DNA from: Clostridia bacterium
GTDB taxonomy: Bacteria; Bacillota; Clostridia; Saccharofermentanales; Saccharofermentanaceae
Length of the DNA: 64,000 nt
Direction: 5' to 3'
Assembly (NCBI GenBank): GCA_024403735.1
Contig: JAKSRG010000003.1
Location: 62,001-126,000 of the forward strand
Positions 53,747-63,648 of the stretch are shown here, piece after piece. Position 1 is the stretch's first letter; every line of letters begins with the position of its first letter. The notes beneath the pieces were generated by a model. The model made no database searches, was not told the DNA's origin, and was given only the letters and a program-made list of their open reading frames with translations. Made by a program: the position numbers and the translations under genes.

Positions 53747-54661
53747 CTAAATATTAGCTAAATAATCACATGCCGCCGTAGCCGCTACCGCACCATCTGC
53801 TGCCGCGGTCGTTAGCTGCCTTAATATCTTAGTTCGTCCATCACCAGCAACGAAAATACCTGGCACGTTTGTCTCACAGTCCTCACCTGCAATGACATAT
53901 CCATTCTTATCAAGGCATACTACATTCTCGAACATTTTGTTATTTGGAACCTGTCCAATTGCTATGAAAAGACCATTAACATCAAGTTTTCTCATTTCAT
54001 TAGTATTAACGTCTTTTATAGTCACACCTTCAAGTACTGTATCACCAATAAGGTCCTCAATTGTAGAATTCAATACGAGCTCAATATTAGGAGTATTCCT
54101 AATAACATCAACGTATGTCTGTTCCCCTCTAAACTTATCTCTTCTATGAACAAGATATACCTTACTACATAGCCCAGAAAGATAAATAGCATCTTGTAGT
54201 GCAGTACTACCGCCTCCAATAACAGCGACTTCCTTTCCCCTAAAGAAAGCACCATCACAGGTCGCACAGTAAGATACTCCTCTACCAGTTAATTTCTCTT
54301 CCATAGGGATGCCAAGATGTCTATTCTTAGCTCCACACGCGAGAATAACTACCTTAGCTGTAACATCCTCTCCGTATTCTAACTTACATACAAATCTAGA
54401 CTTACTATCTCCTTCAATCGCTACGACCTTATCGAAAACAACCTCAGCACCAAGAGATGTCGCCTGTGAATATAGGTCAGTCGCGAACTGATATCCTGAC
54501 ACATTTTTAATTCCAGGATAATTCTCAATCTCTGGAGTATTAATAATCTGTCCACCATAAGTTTCAGCCTCGAATACCAAAACACTTCTGCCAGCGCGCC
54601 TAGCGTATATCGCAGCAGTAAGTCCTGCTGTTCCAGCTCCTATAATAACAATGTCAGTCAT
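53747..54661 (-). CDS. trxB: thioredoxin reductase
   Basis: 304 residues. FAD-binding GAGTAGL at the N-terminus, NADPH-binding GGGSTALQDA in the middle, the redox Cys132-Ala-Thr-Cys135 in YCATCDGAFF and the second FAD motif GIFVAGDGRTK near the C-terminus, where the usual VRD is altered. It reduces thioredoxin with NADPH. The altered final segment and missing adjacent trxA leave room for a ferredoxin-dependent relative, but the NADPH loop (VHRRDKFRGE) is well kept. It precedes the binding protein by 28 bases. Confidence 0.93.
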   Translation of the reverse strand: MTDIVIIGAGTAGLTAAIYARRAGRSVLVFEAETYGGQIINTPEIENYPGIKNVSGYQFATDLYSQATSLGAEVVFDKVVAIEGDSKSRFVCKLEYGEDVTAKVVILACGAKNRHLGIPMEEKLTGRGVSYCATCDGAFFRGKEVAVIGGGSTALQDAIYLSGLCSKVYLVHRRDKFRGEQTYVDVIRNTPNIELVLNSTIEDLIGDTVLEGVTIKDVNTNEMRKLDVNGLFIAIGQVPNNKMFENVVCLDKNGYVIAGEDCETNVPGIFVAGDGRTKILRQLTTAAADGAVAATAACDYLANI

Positions 54662-54680
54662 AAACTTAACCTCAAAAAGA

Positions 54681-54717
54681 AAGAGTATGGAATAAGTTTA
54701 ACATATCCCATACTCTT
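54681..54717 (-). terminator. intrinsic terminator of the ABC exporter operon
   Basis: Minus-strand 10-bp stem AAGAGTATGG/CCATACTCTT followed by TCTTTTT, 27 bases after the stop at 54744. Confidence 0.8.
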
Positions 54718-54743
54718 AAAATTACTGATAAATTCTACTTGTT

Positions 54744-56660
54744 TTACTGAGCAATAGCATTACCGGTATATAACTGATAGTATTTACCCTTAAGTGCAAT
54801 AAGCTCGTCGTGATTACCCTTCTCGATAATGCGACCCTTCTCCAAAACTACAATACAATCTGAATTCTTAACTGTACTTAGTCTGTGAGCAATAACAAAT
54901 GTTGTTCTACCCTTCATAAGTTCATCCATACCCTTCTGAACAAGTGACTCAGTGTGAGTATCGATAGAACTTGTAGCCTCATCGAGGATGAGTACTGGTG
55001 GGTTAGCGATAGCTGCACGAGCAATAGCAAGGAGCTGTCTTTGACCCTGAGATAGGTTAGCACCATCACTCTCGAGCATTGTGTCGTAACCAAATGGCAA
55101 GTGCTTGATAAATGAATCAGCATTTGCGAGCTTAGCCGCTGCATATACTTCCTCATCAGTAGCATCGAGCTTACCATAACGGATGTTCTCCTTAACTGTC
55201 ATGCTGAAGAGGTGTGTATCCTGAAGTACGATACCAAGAGAATGTCTTAGATCATCCTTCTTAATCTTATTAATGTTAATTCCATCATATCTAACTTTAC
55301 CATCAGCGATGTCATAGAAGCGATTAATAAGATTTGTGATTGTTGTCTTACCTGCACCAGTTGAACCAACGAAGGCGATCTTCTGACCTGGCTTAGCATA
55401 AAGCTCAACATCGAAGAGAACTGGGTGGCCTTCTTCATATGCGAAGTCAACCTCGTGGAATTCAACATTACCCTTAAGTTCAACATATGTTGTTGTGCCT
55501 TCAGCCTTGTGGAAGTGCTTCCAAGCCCACATACCTGTACGCTCTTTGCATTCTACAATCTCGCCATTCTCTCTCTTGGCATTAACAAGAGTTACATAAC
55601 CTTCATCAACTTCTGGCTTAGCATCCTTAAGTTCGAAGATTCTCTGACCACCAGCAAGACCCATCATAATTGCAGAAATCTGCATTGAGATCTGGCTTAC
55701 TGGATGAGCGAACTGCTTATTAAATGTAAGGAATGAACCAAGTGCACCAACTGTAAATCCACCAAATCCATTGATAGCGAAGATACCACCAACGAGTGCG
55801 CAGATAACGTAGCTCAAGTTACCGAGCTGAGCGTTGATAGGCATTACTACGTTAACTACTGAGTTAGCCTTATTAGCACTCTGGAAGAGTTCCTCATTAC
55901 GATTAGTGAACTCAGCGATTGCCTTATCTTCATAGCAGAAAGACTTAACAACCTTCTGACCATTCATCATCTCTTCGATATAGCCGTTAACGCTACCCAA
56001 AGAAGCCTGCTGCTTAGCAAAGTTCTTACCAGCACTCATACTTAGACGAGCACTAATGATAGTCATCAAGATAACCATTGCTACTGAGATAGCTGTAAGA
56101 GCTGGACTCAAGATGATCATACTTACGAATACAGCTACAAGTGTAACTACACTAGTTACAAGCTGTGGAATACTCTGAGAAATCATCTGACGAAGTGTAT
56201 CAATATCATTTGTATAAACTGACATGATATCGCCGTGTGAATGAGTATCGAAGTACTTAACTGGGAGTTTCTCCATGTTGCCGAATACTTCGTTACGTAA
56301 GTTTCTAAGTGTACCCTGAGTGATGTACATAAGAAGTCTTGCCTGAGCAAAGGCTGCGATAATACCAATTGCATAGAAGCCAGCTACTCTTAGTATCGCA
56401 TTAAGTAGCGGAGTATAATCTGCAGTCTGCTGACCGAGCATTGGGATAATGTACTCATCGATAAGAGACTTAGTGAACATTGTTCCCTGAACGTTAGCAA
56501 AAGTAGATGCGAATACGCAGACAATAACGAAGATATACTGTAGCCAGTACCACTTCATTACATATCCCATAATTCTCTTAAGGATTATGAAAGGATGTTC
56601 AATCTGTGGCGTAGGACCTCTACCTCTCTGGCCCATCTTTACTTGTCTAGGAGCTGCCAT
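54744..56660 (-). CDS. ABC exporter half-transporter, subunit 2
   Basis: 638 residues from MAAPRQVKMGQRGRG, whose GGGAGG site ends inside the preceding gene; a longer in-frame reading upstream overlaps that gene heavily and is a shadow. Six membrane helices (about 50-330) precede the ATPase: Walker A VGSTGAGKTT, signature LSQGQRQLL, Walker B PVLILDEATS and the H-loop AHRLST. An insert between the membrane and ATPase parts (about 345-385) contains RTGMWAWKHFHKAEG. With its neighbour it forms a heterodimeric type IV exporter of the BmrCD/LmrCD/EfrCD kind. Confidence 0.93.
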   Translation of the reverse strand: MAAPRQVKMGQRGRGPTPQIEHPFIILKRIMGYVMKWYWLQYIFVIVCVFASTFANVQGTMFTKSLIDEYIIPMLGQQTADYTPLLNAILRVAGFYAIGIIAAFAQARLLMYITQGTLRNLRNEVFGNMEKLPVKYFDTHSHGDIMSVYTNDIDTLRQMISQSIPQLVTSVVTLVAVFVSMIILSPALTAISVAMVILMTIISARLSMSAGKNFAKQQASLGSVNGYIEEMMNGQKVVKSFCYEDKAIAEFTNRNEELFQSANKANSVVNVVMPINAQLGNLSYVICALVGGIFAINGFGGFTVGALGSFLTFNKQFAHPVSQISMQISAIMMGLAGGQRIFELKDAKPEVDEGYVTLVNAKRENGEIVECKERTGMWAWKHFHKAEGTTTYVELKGNVEFHEVDFAYEEGHPVLFDVELYAKPGQKIAFVGSTGAGKTTITNLINRFYDIADGKVRYDGININKIKKDDLRHSLGIVLQDTHLFSMTVKENIRYGKLDATDEEVYAAAKLANADSFIKHLPFGYDTMLESDGANLSQGQRQLLAIARAAIANPPVLILDEATSSIDTHTESLVQKGMDELMKGRTTFVIAHRLSTVKNSDCIVVLEKGRIIEKGNHDELIALKGKYYQLYTGNAIAQ

Positions 56661-56661
56661 A

Positions 56662-58416
56662 TTAAACACCTCCCTTCGCTGCTTCATCGAAGTCACCAGA
56701 ACCACTTGTCTGTGCCTCATATAGAGAAGCATACATCTCATTACTCTTAAGGAGTTCCTCATGAGTTCCGATAGCTGAGAATGTACCATCTTCGATTACG
56801 ATAATCTGATCAGCATCCATTACTGAAGAGATACGCTGTGAGATGATAATCTTTGTCATATCAGGGAGCTCAGTTCTAAATCCTGTACGGATCTTACTAT
56901 CAGTAGCTGTATCAACAGCTGATGTTGAGTCGTCAAGGATAAGGATCTTTGGCTTTTTAAGGAGCGCTCTAGCAATACAAAGTCTCTGCTTCTGTCCACC
57001 AGATACGTTAGTACCACCCTGCTCAATCTTAGTATTGTATCCATCTGGGAATGAAGATACAAAGTCATGCGCCTGAGCAATCTTAGCTGCCTTGATGCAA
57101 TCTTCTTCAGTAGCCTTCTCATCACCCCATCTGAGGTTATCGAGGATTGTTCCTGTAAAGAGTTCATTCTTCTGAAGAACCATAGCTACGTTATCACGGA
57201 GAACATCGAGATCATATTCTCTAACATTCTTACCACCTACGAGAACTTCACCTTCGTTAACATCGTAGAAACGGCTAATGAGTGATACGAATGTTGTCTT
57301 ACCTGTACCAGTACCACCGATAACACCGATTGTCTGACCAGACTTGATATTCACATTGAGGTCAGAAAGAACATAGTTCTCACCATCGTCGTGATACTTG
57401 AAGTTAACATTCTTAAATACGATATCACCGTTACCAACTTCCATTACTGGCTTTTCAGGGTTAACGATTGAACTCTCCTGCTCGAGTACTTCAGAGATAC
57501 GCTTAGCAGATGCAGCACTCATTGTGAGCATTACGAATACCATGCTGAGCATCATAAGGCTGAAGAGGATATTCATACAGTAATTAAGAAGTGCAAGAAG
57601 ATCACCAGTTGTAAGTGTCTCAGCTACGATAAAATGAGCACCGAGCCAAGAGATGATCAAGATACACGCATTAATTGTGAAGATCATTATTGGGTTATTA
57701 AATGAGAGAACTTTCTCAGCAGCAAGGCCAAGTTTATAGATAGCGCCTGAAGCCTCGTTGAACTTCTCTTTCTCATAATCTTCTCTTACATATGCCTTAA
57801 CAACGCGGATTGAAGATACGTTCTCCTGAACTGATTCATTGAGCTTATCGTACTTCTCGAAAAGTCTTCTGAAGTGCTTCATAGCAAGAACCATCAAAAT
57901 ACCTAATCCAGTCGCAAGGAAAATTACAGCTACGAGGTAAACAGAAGCAATTCTTCCATCAATCATGAATGCCATAATCATAGCGATAATAAGGCTCATT
58001 GGAGATCTTACGAACATACGAAGGATCATCTGATAAGCATTCTGAACGTTAGTTACATCTGTTGTAAGTCTTGTTACAAGACCAGCTGTTGAATATTTAT
58101 CAATCTCCTTGAAAGAGAACTTCTGAATATTCTTGAACATTGATTCTCTAAGGTTTTTAGCAAAACCAGTTGAAGCTTTCGCACCAAATACACCACCACC
58201 AATACCAGCAGCAAGTGAAACAACCGCAACTAATACCATGAGACCAGCCATACCGTAGATGTGGTTCATGTCACCCTTTTGGACACCGTCGTCAACGATA
58301 GAAGACATAAGTCTTGGAATAATCATTTCACAAATAACTTCCAGTATCATAAAAAGAGGTGTGATTATTGATGCTACTTTGTACTGCTTAATTTCTTTAG
58401 CAAGTGTTTTTAACAT
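56662..58416 (-). CDS. ABC exporter half-transporter, subunit 1
   Basis: 584 residues, six membrane helices (about 15-315) and a full ATPase: Walker A IGGTGTGKTT, signature NVSGGQKQRL and Walker B PKILILDDSTS. The residue after Walker B is Asp instead of the catalytic Glu, and the switch residue is Gln (SQRISS) instead of His, so this site is the degenerate one of a heterodimer; the partner subunit keeps the active Glu and His. That asymmetry is usual for BmrC/LmrC-type pairs that export drugs or lipids. A strong AGGAGG site starts the operon. Confidence 0.94.
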   Translation of the reverse strand: MLKTLAKEIKQYKVASIITPLFMILEVICEMIIPRLMSSIVDDGVQKGDMNHIYGMAGLMVLVAVVSLAAGIGGGVFGAKASTGFAKNLRESMFKNIQKFSFKEIDKYSTAGLVTRLTTDVTNVQNAYQMILRMFVRSPMSLIIAMIMAFMIDGRIASVYLVAVIFLATGLGILMVLAMKHFRRLFEKYDKLNESVQENVSSIRVVKAYVREDYEKEKFNEASGAIYKLGLAAEKVLSFNNPIMIFTINACILIISWLGAHFIVAETLTTGDLLALLNYCMNILFSLMMLSMVFVMLTMSAASAKRISEVLEQESSIVNPEKPVMEVGNGDIVFKNVNFKYHDDGENYVLSDLNVNIKSGQTIGVIGGTGTGKTTFVSLISRFYDVNEGEVLVGGKNVREYDLDVLRDNVAMVLQKNELFTGTILDNLRWGDEKATEEDCIKAAKIAQAHDFVSSFPDGYNTKIEQGGTNVSGGQKQRLCIARALLKKPKILILDDSTSAVDTATDSKIRTGFRTELPDMTKIIISQRISSVMDADQIIVIEDGTFSAIGTHEELLKSNEMYASLYEAQTSGSGDFDEAAKGGV

Positions 58417-58509
58417 CTATATTTCCTCCTACCATTGCTCATTTTGAGCAACAACATAATACGCCTCAATTAAAATCAAGGCAAATCAGATAATAGATTA
58501 TCAGGGATT

Positions 58510-60972
58510 TTAAGCTCTATCAGCACTAATTACATCTCTAATACTCTTTAATCTTCCAATAAGTCTGTCGTACTGATTCTGAGATCTTACCTCGAAAACA
58601 ACCTCAATAACGGCAGTAAAGTCACGATTAGACTGGCTCTTAATTGATGAGATAAATACGTGCTCATCAGCAAAAGCGCTAGTAATCTCGTTAAGAATGT
58701 ATTTTCTATCGCTTACGACAATCTTAACAGCGGCATCATAAACATCAGCACCAGAATAGTTATCCCACTTAGCTGCGATTAATCTCTGCTCACGCTCCTT
58801 GTCTTTCTGCGAACGATCAGCATACTTATGAATATTAATAATATTCGAACAATCAGTTCTATGGATACCTACTCCACCACTCTGAGTGATATATCCGATA
58901 ATCTCATCACCTGGAACAGGTCTACAACAATTAGATACATGCATTGAGCAGTTCTCAATTCCTTCGACAATAATTCCAAGGTTAGACTTTGTTTTCTTTT
59001 TCTCCTGAACTCTCTTAGCAAGAGGCTTATAAGTATTTCCTGATGGCTGAACAAGGCTCTTTGGAAGTCCAGTAAGTGAATTCTTACCAATATCTTCAAC
59101 GAGCTCAGTAGGTGTATAAAGTACCTGACCAGCAGCATTAATTCTATAACCTAATGCCTGACGCTCATCCTCAGACAAAGTCTTGATATATTCATCTCTT
59201 AGACGACCGAATACCTTACCTGCTGTAAGGACACCATAACCAATTGCGGCATAGATATCGTCAAGATTTGAGTAGCTATACTTACGAAGGATACCTTCGA
59301 TTGACTTAGCAAGAAGGAGCTGACTTGTTGTAAAACCATTACGCTGAATTTCACGCTCGAGTAAATCCTTACCGCTAGTGATATTCTCAGCTCTTGATTC
59401 CTTCTTGAACCAAGCATTAATCTTACTTCTTGCAGATGCAGTCTTAACCATCTTAGCCCAGTCACGTGATGGACCATGGATTTTATCGGAGGATAGTACC
59501 TCAACGATATCACCATTTTTGAGCTCATAAGATAGTGGCACAATACGGCCGTTAACCTTTGCACCATGCATATGGTTACCAATATTACTGTGAATATTGT
59601 ATGCGAAGTCGATAGGACACGAACCAATTGGAAGGTTAATAACATCTCCCTTAGGTGTGAATACATATACAGTATCTGGAGCAAGGTCGCTCTTCAAGAC
59701 ATCCAAGAATTCTGACGGATCCTTTGAATCTTTCTGGCTATCGAGGATCTGTCTAATCCATGTCATCTTGCTATCCATCTGGTCGAACTTAGAAGTCTCA
59801 GACTTACCTGTCTCCTTATAGTGCCAGTGAGCAGCGATACCGTATTCAGCAGTTCTATGCATAGCAAATGTTCTAATCTGGATCTCGAATGGAACACCGC
59901 CCTTACCAAGAACTGTAGTATGAATTGACTGATACATATTTGGCTTAGGCATAGCAATATAGTCTTTGAAACGACCAGGAATATGCTGATACATCTCATG
60001 AACAATACCAAGTACTGTGTAACAGTCTGTAAGTGTCTCAACAATAATACGACAAGCGAAGAGATCATAAATCTGCTCGAGTGTCTTATTCTGCTTCTTC
60101 ATCTTGTTATAGATGCTATAGAAGTGCTTAGGTCTACCTTCAATCTCAGCGTGCTTGATACCAAACTCAGCGATCTTGTCAGTAATCTCCTTAACAACAT
60201 TAGCCATGAACTCTTCACGTTCTGAACGCTTGGAAGAGATCATTCCTACGAGTTCATAATAAGCATCTCTATCGATATATCTTAAGCAGAGATCTTCGAG
60301 CTCCCACTTAATCTTGTTGATACCTAATCTATGAGCAAGTGGAGAATAAATATCGAGTGTCTCTCTTGAGATTGCAATCTGTCTTTCAGGCTTCTGGTGC
60401 TTCATTGTTCGCATGTTGTGAAGTCTATCAGCAAGCTTAATAAGCACTACTCGGATATCCTTTGCCATAGCTACGAACATCTTACGTACGTTCTCTGCCT
60501 GAATTTCTTCCTTAGATACATAAGGGATCTTACCGAGCTTAGTAACACCATCTACGAGGAGTGCTACATTAGCGCCAAATAATTCAGTGATAAGTTCTAA
60601 ATCAGCAACAGTATCTTCTACTGTGTCATGAAGAAATGCAGCCTCAATTGTCTCTGCATCAACTTCGAGTTCAGCAAGGATCTGTGCAACAGCAATTGGA
60701 TGAATAATATATGGTTCACCAGACTTACGCTTCTGATTACGGTGAGCTTTATATGCGAATATAAAAGCTTCTCTGATCTTGTTAATCTCTGTCTCGAGAA
60801 CATTCTCATCCTCATGAGATTTACCTGCGTATACTTCAAAAGCCTTAATTATTTCATCAAAACGCTCCAGTATATCTTCTTCGATAACTGGAACATCATC
60901 TGTATCTTTAAGATAAGTTAGTTCTCTAATGAGTTCTAACTCCTCTTCTGTTAATTCATTCTTTTCAACCAT
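58510..60972 (-). CDS. rel: bifunctional (p)ppGpp synthetase/hydrolase Rel
   Basis: 820 residues, somewhat longer than usual. HD hydrolase domain with His115-Asp116 in AAFLHDTVEDT; synthetase domain with GRPKHFYSIYNKMKKQNKTL and KDYIAMPKPNMYQSIHTTVL; TGS domain (DTVYVFTPKGDVINLPIGSC); zinc-finger-like region with GIENCSMHVSNCCRPVPGDE; C-terminal ACT domain. It makes the alarmone on stalled ribosomes and degrades it otherwise. The first 60 residues are an acidic extension. It overlaps recJ by 8 bases. Confidence 0.97.
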   Translation of the reverse strand: MVEKNELTEEELELIRELTYLKDTDDVPVIEEDILERFDEIIKAFEVYAGKSHEDENVLETEINKIREAFIFAYKAHRNQKRKSGEPYIIHPIAVAQILAELEVDAETIEAAFLHDTVEDTVADLELITELFGANVALLVDGVTKLGKIPYVSKEEIQAENVRKMFVAMAKDIRVVLIKLADRLHNMRTMKHQKPERQIAISRETLDIYSPLAHRLGINKIKWELEDLCLRYIDRDAYYELVGMISSKRSEREEFMANVVKEITDKIAEFGIKHAEIEGRPKHFYSIYNKMKKQNKTLEQIYDLFACRIIVETLTDCYTVLGIVHEMYQHIPGRFKDYIAMPKPNMYQSIHTTVLGKGGVPFEIQIRTFAMHRTAEYGIAAHWHYKETGKSETSKFDQMDSKMTWIRQILDSQKDSKDPSEFLDVLKSDLAPDTVYVFTPKGDVINLPIGSCPIDFAYNIHSNIGNHMHGAKVNGRIVPLSYELKNGDIVEVLSSDKIHGPSRDWAKMVKTASARSKINAWFKKESRAENITSGKDLLEREIQRNGFTTSQLLLAKSIEGILRKYSYSNLDDIYAAIGYGVLTAGKVFGRLRDEYIKTLSEDERQALGYRINAAGQVLYTPTELVEDIGKNSLTGLPKSLVQPSGNTYKPLAKRVQEKKKTKSNLGIIVEGIENCSMHVSNCCRPVPGDEIIGYITQSGGVGIHRTDCSNIINIHKYADRSQKDKEREQRLIAAKWDNYSGADVYDAAVKIVVSDRKYILNEITSAFADEHVFISSIKSQSNRDFTAVIEVVFEVRSQNQYDRLIGRLKSIRDVISADRA

Positions 60973-63103
60973 TATTATTCAACCTCATGTATGTAGGAGT
61001 AGTCTGTAGATTAGACTTCTCCTTAACCTCAACAAGATTAAGGCACACTCTGTTAGTAGTGAGCACACCAAGTGTGATGATGCCTGCCTCAGAGAAAATA
61101 TCCAAACATCTTCTAATCTGGAATGGAGTAATCTCATTACCAGTTCTGATCATAATCATCTTTGCGAGAAGATCACAATCAATAATAGAAACATCAGCTC
61201 CAAGAATACTCTTAAGTGTTAGGTACACTTCTGAGTAGTGTGAAGAAAGTGGGATCAAACTCTCAATCTTGCAGCCCTTCTTGAGCTTAACAATCTGAGA
61301 TAAACCTAAGCCACTCTTATAAAGCTGCTCAATAATCTCTGGCTGTCTCCAGAGAATGTCATCTGGCATAACTGGGCGAATATCTGACAAATGAAGGCTA
61401 ATAGTAGTATTACCTCTATATGTGTAAGTATTAACCGTATAAGCGATATCAACCTTGTCGCCAACCTTAATAAGAGCAGAATAGCTGCCCATACCAAATC
61501 CAACCGCAGAGAGAACATTCTTCATCTCTGGATCGTTATCAACGTCATACAAATCTAATCTAATGTGCGCACCATCACTCATAAGCTGAATGTTGGATAC
61601 GAGCAAGTTCTTAGTAGCGAATACTGGCTTAGCATTACCTAATCCAAATGGAGACAAAGTTCTTAATGCCTCATATACTTCCATAGTAGCGCCACTAGCA
61701 GGAATAATTGCATCGATATTAAGTTCGTCTTTATTGCTCTCTTCGCTATCTGTGTTATTAGCGGCATACTCCTCGAGTGCCTTCATAAACTTGCCCAAAT
61801 TCTTCTTCTGGACAACAAGACCAGCAGCCTTTTTGTGACCACCGAAATTCACGCAGTACTCAGATGCGTATTCAATCGCGTGGTAAATATCAAACTCACC
61901 ATAAGATCTAGATGAACCCTTAACATTTTCAAGGTTAAGTCCATCATCTGTGAAAATAACTGCGCTTCTTCTGAAGTGCTGAGATACCTTACCTGCTACT
62001 ATTCCTAATACACCCTGATGCCAATTTTTACCATAAGCAACAATAGGTCCCTTAGTATTTGTAAGTAGCCATTCCTTTGGACGATTAACATTCTCAATCT
62101 GAGCCTTAGCCTCTTCGAAAACTTTCGCCTCAATCGTCTTACGCTCATCATTCTGAGTGCTGAGCGCCATTGCAGCCTTCTTAACTTCATTTCTGTCATC
62201 ACTTAGGAACAATGTAAGTGCATCAGATGAATCATAAAGTCTACCTGCTGCATTAATTCTAGGAACGAATACGAATGAGATATATGTCTCATCAAGTTTC
62301 TTATCTGTATCAAGGAGCATCTCATTCATCACAGCTACACCAAGGTTAGTTGGATTAGCCATGCTCTGGAATGCCTTCTTAACAAGAGTTCTGTTCTCAC
62401 CTACAACTGGAACCAAGTCAGCAATCGTAGCAATTCCTGATAATTCAATTACCTGCTTCCAAACATAAGAGAAAACCTTATATCTGCCATCTCTACCGAG
62501 AGCTTCAACAAGCTTCATAGCCACACCAGCGCCACAAAGGTCAACGCATGGATAAGTATTGTCATGACGCTTAGCACATACAACAGCATCAGCCTCAGGA
62601 AGCTTCTCCTGCACTGTATGGTGGTCAGTAACGACAACCTTAATACCTGCATCCTTAATCTTTGAGATTGTCTCAAAGTTAGAGATACCGCAGTCAACAG
62701 TAATAAGTATGCCTGGATTTAAGTTAAGCACATCTTCTAAGATATAATCTGTGAGACCATAGCCGTGAGCAGCTCGCTGTGGAACGATATAATGAACGTC
62801 ACAGTTATGACTTCTGAAATAACGAACAAGGATTGAAGTAGCAGTTACGCCGTCAGCATCATAGTCACCATAAATCAAGATTTTCTCCTGATTAGTGATG
62901 GCGTCAACGATAATATCAACTGCCTTATGCATGTCCTGGAATAAAAATGGGTCATACCACTCAGAAGGGTTATCACTAACGAAATCTGCCTTCGCTTCTT
63001 CAGTTTCAATTCCCCTCAATTTAAGTAATTCATCAACTATAAAATCCGCATTGACTTCATCTAGAGTCAATGCGCTGTTCCACATTTTACTTGTCAACAA
63101 CAT
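60965..63103 (-). CDS. recJ: single-stranded-DNA-specific exonuclease RecJ
   Basis: 712 residues. DHH phosphoesterase motifs are present: YGDYDADGVTAT, ILITVDCGISN, VVTDHHTVQ and GAGVAMKLVE. The DHHA1 domain has YGKNWHQGVLGIVAGKVSQH and the GGHKKAAGL nucleic-acid segment. An OB-like and a C-terminal helical region (about 560-700) follow. It degrades single-stranded DNA 5' to 3' in recombination and repair. The stop codon overlaps the rel start, so the two are coupled; the ribosome site is weak (GAGATG). Confidence 0.95.
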   Translation of the reverse strand: MLLTSKMWNSALTLDEVNADFIVDELLKLRGIETEEAKADFVSDNPSEWYDPFLFQDMHKAVDIIVDAITNQEKILIYGDYDADGVTATSILVRYFRSHNCDVHYIVPQRAAHGYGLTDYILEDVLNLNPGILITVDCGISNFETISKIKDAGIKVVVTDHHTVQEKLPEADAVVCAKRHDNTYPCVDLCGAGVAMKLVEALGRDGRYKVFSYVWKQVIELSGIATIADLVPVVGENRTLVKKAFQSMANPTNLGVAVMNEMLLDTDKKLDETYISFVFVPRINAAGRLYDSSDALTLFLSDDRNEVKKAAMALSTQNDERKTIEAKVFEEAKAQIENVNRPKEWLLTNTKGPIVAYGKNWHQGVLGIVAGKVSQHFRRSAVIFTDDGLNLENVKGSSRSYGEFDIYHAIEYASEYCVNFGGHKKAAGLVVQKKNLGKFMKALEEYAANNTDSEESNKDELNIDAIIPASGATMEVYEALRTLSPFGLGNAKPVFATKNLLVSNIQLMSDGAHIRLDLYDVDNDPEMKNVLSAVGFGMGSYSALIKVGDKVDIAYTVNTYTYRGNTTISLHLSDIRPVMPDDILWRQPEIIEQLYKSGLGLSQIVKLKKGCKIESLIPLSSHYSEVYLTLKSILGADVSIIDCDLLAKMIMIRTGNEITPFQIRRCLDIFSEAGIITLGVLTTNRVCLNLVEVKEKSNLQTTPTYMRLNNNG

Positions 63104-63203
63104 ATAAACATCTCACGCTAATTATTTGGATATATTTTACCAAAAAATGAGGGTTTTGAAAATGAATAACTTGTTAACTGATACTGTTTGAAGGCAAAAA
63201 AAT

Positions 63204-63228
63204 ACCGGTATCAACAAGTGATACCGGT
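63204..63228 (-). terminator. intrinsic terminator of rpsU
   Basis: Minus-strand 10-bp stem ACCGGTATCA/TGATACCGGT with a 5-base loop, followed by A and seven T residues. Confidence 0.93.
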
Positions 63229-63246
63229 GAAGATAAAGCAAATCAA

Positions 63247-63420
63247 TTAGCGCTTACGCTTTCTAGCTGCCTCTGACTTCTTCTTACGACGTACAGATGG
63301 CTTCTCATAGTGCTCTCTCTTACGTACCTCAGCGAGAACTCCTGATCTAGCACATGAACGCTTGAATCTGCGCAAAGCACTATCAAGGGACTCATTCTCC
63401 TTAAGTCTGATTTCTGACAT
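63247..63420 (-). CDS. rpsU: 30S ribosomal protein S21
   Basis: 57 residues starting [20 protein letters not shown] and ending SEAARKRKR, an unmistakable S21. It helps the 30S subunit capture mRNA. A longer ORF in another frame (63243-63494) hides it from simple ORF listing, but that frame has no homology pattern. The ATG has GGGGAGGG 7 bases upstream and a consensus promoter behind it. The gene is single, not linked to dnaG/rpoD or to yqeY. Confidence 0.97.
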   Translation of the reverse strand: MSEIRLKENESLDSALRRFKRSCARSGVLAEVRKREHYEKPSVRRKKKSEAARKRKR

Positions 63421-63459
63421 TCTTTATCCCTCCCCTCGCGCGATAAAATCAACTCAAGT

Positions 63460-63488
63460 ATTATACAGAAAACCCTATAGTAAGTCAA
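63460..63488 (-). promoter_or_regulatory. rpsU promoter
   Basis: Minus-strand TTGACT (63483-63488), 17-bp spacer, TATAAT (63460-63465), 40 bases before the rpsU start codon. Confidence 0.9.
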
Positions 63489-63496
63489 CCACATAG

Positions 63497-63568
63497 AATA
63501 AAAGGTTTACCATCCGCGGAAACGCCTTAGTATCAGGCCTTTTTTCGAGTTGCTCCGACATTATAACA
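63497..63568 (-). promoter_or_regulatory. possible short leader or attenuated RNA upstream of rpsU
   Basis: An extended -10 (TG-T-TATAAT, TATAAT at 63560-63565 on the minus strand) is followed by two small hairpins, GCCT/AGGC (63524-63538) and GTTTCC/GGTAAAC (63505-63523), then CTTTTATT. This could be a second rpsU promoter with an early termination point, or chance. Confidence 0.3.
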
Positions 63569-63573
63569 CAAAA

Positions 63574-63605
63574 ACACCTGTCAGAGGTGGTTATCTGACA
63601 GGCGC
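63574..63605 (-). terminator. intrinsic terminator of hpf
   Basis: Minus-strand 12-bp stem GCGCCTGTCAGA/TCTGACAGGTGT (two GU pairs) with an 8-base loop, followed by TTTTTG, 44 bases after the stop at 63649. Confidence 0.85.
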
Positions 63606-63648
63606 CGGAATTAACTATTTAAACTTAGCAGATTTCCTAGTTCAAGGA

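Noticed and set aside
56661-56789. 43-residue N-terminal extension of the second ABC subunit
   Set aside because: It overlaps the coding end of the first subunit; the ATG at 56660 has a strong GGGAGG site.
63243-63494. 83-codon ORF on the minus strand
   Set aside because: It is a frame shadow over rpsU; the S21 reading in another frame has the ribosome site, promoter and clear homology.
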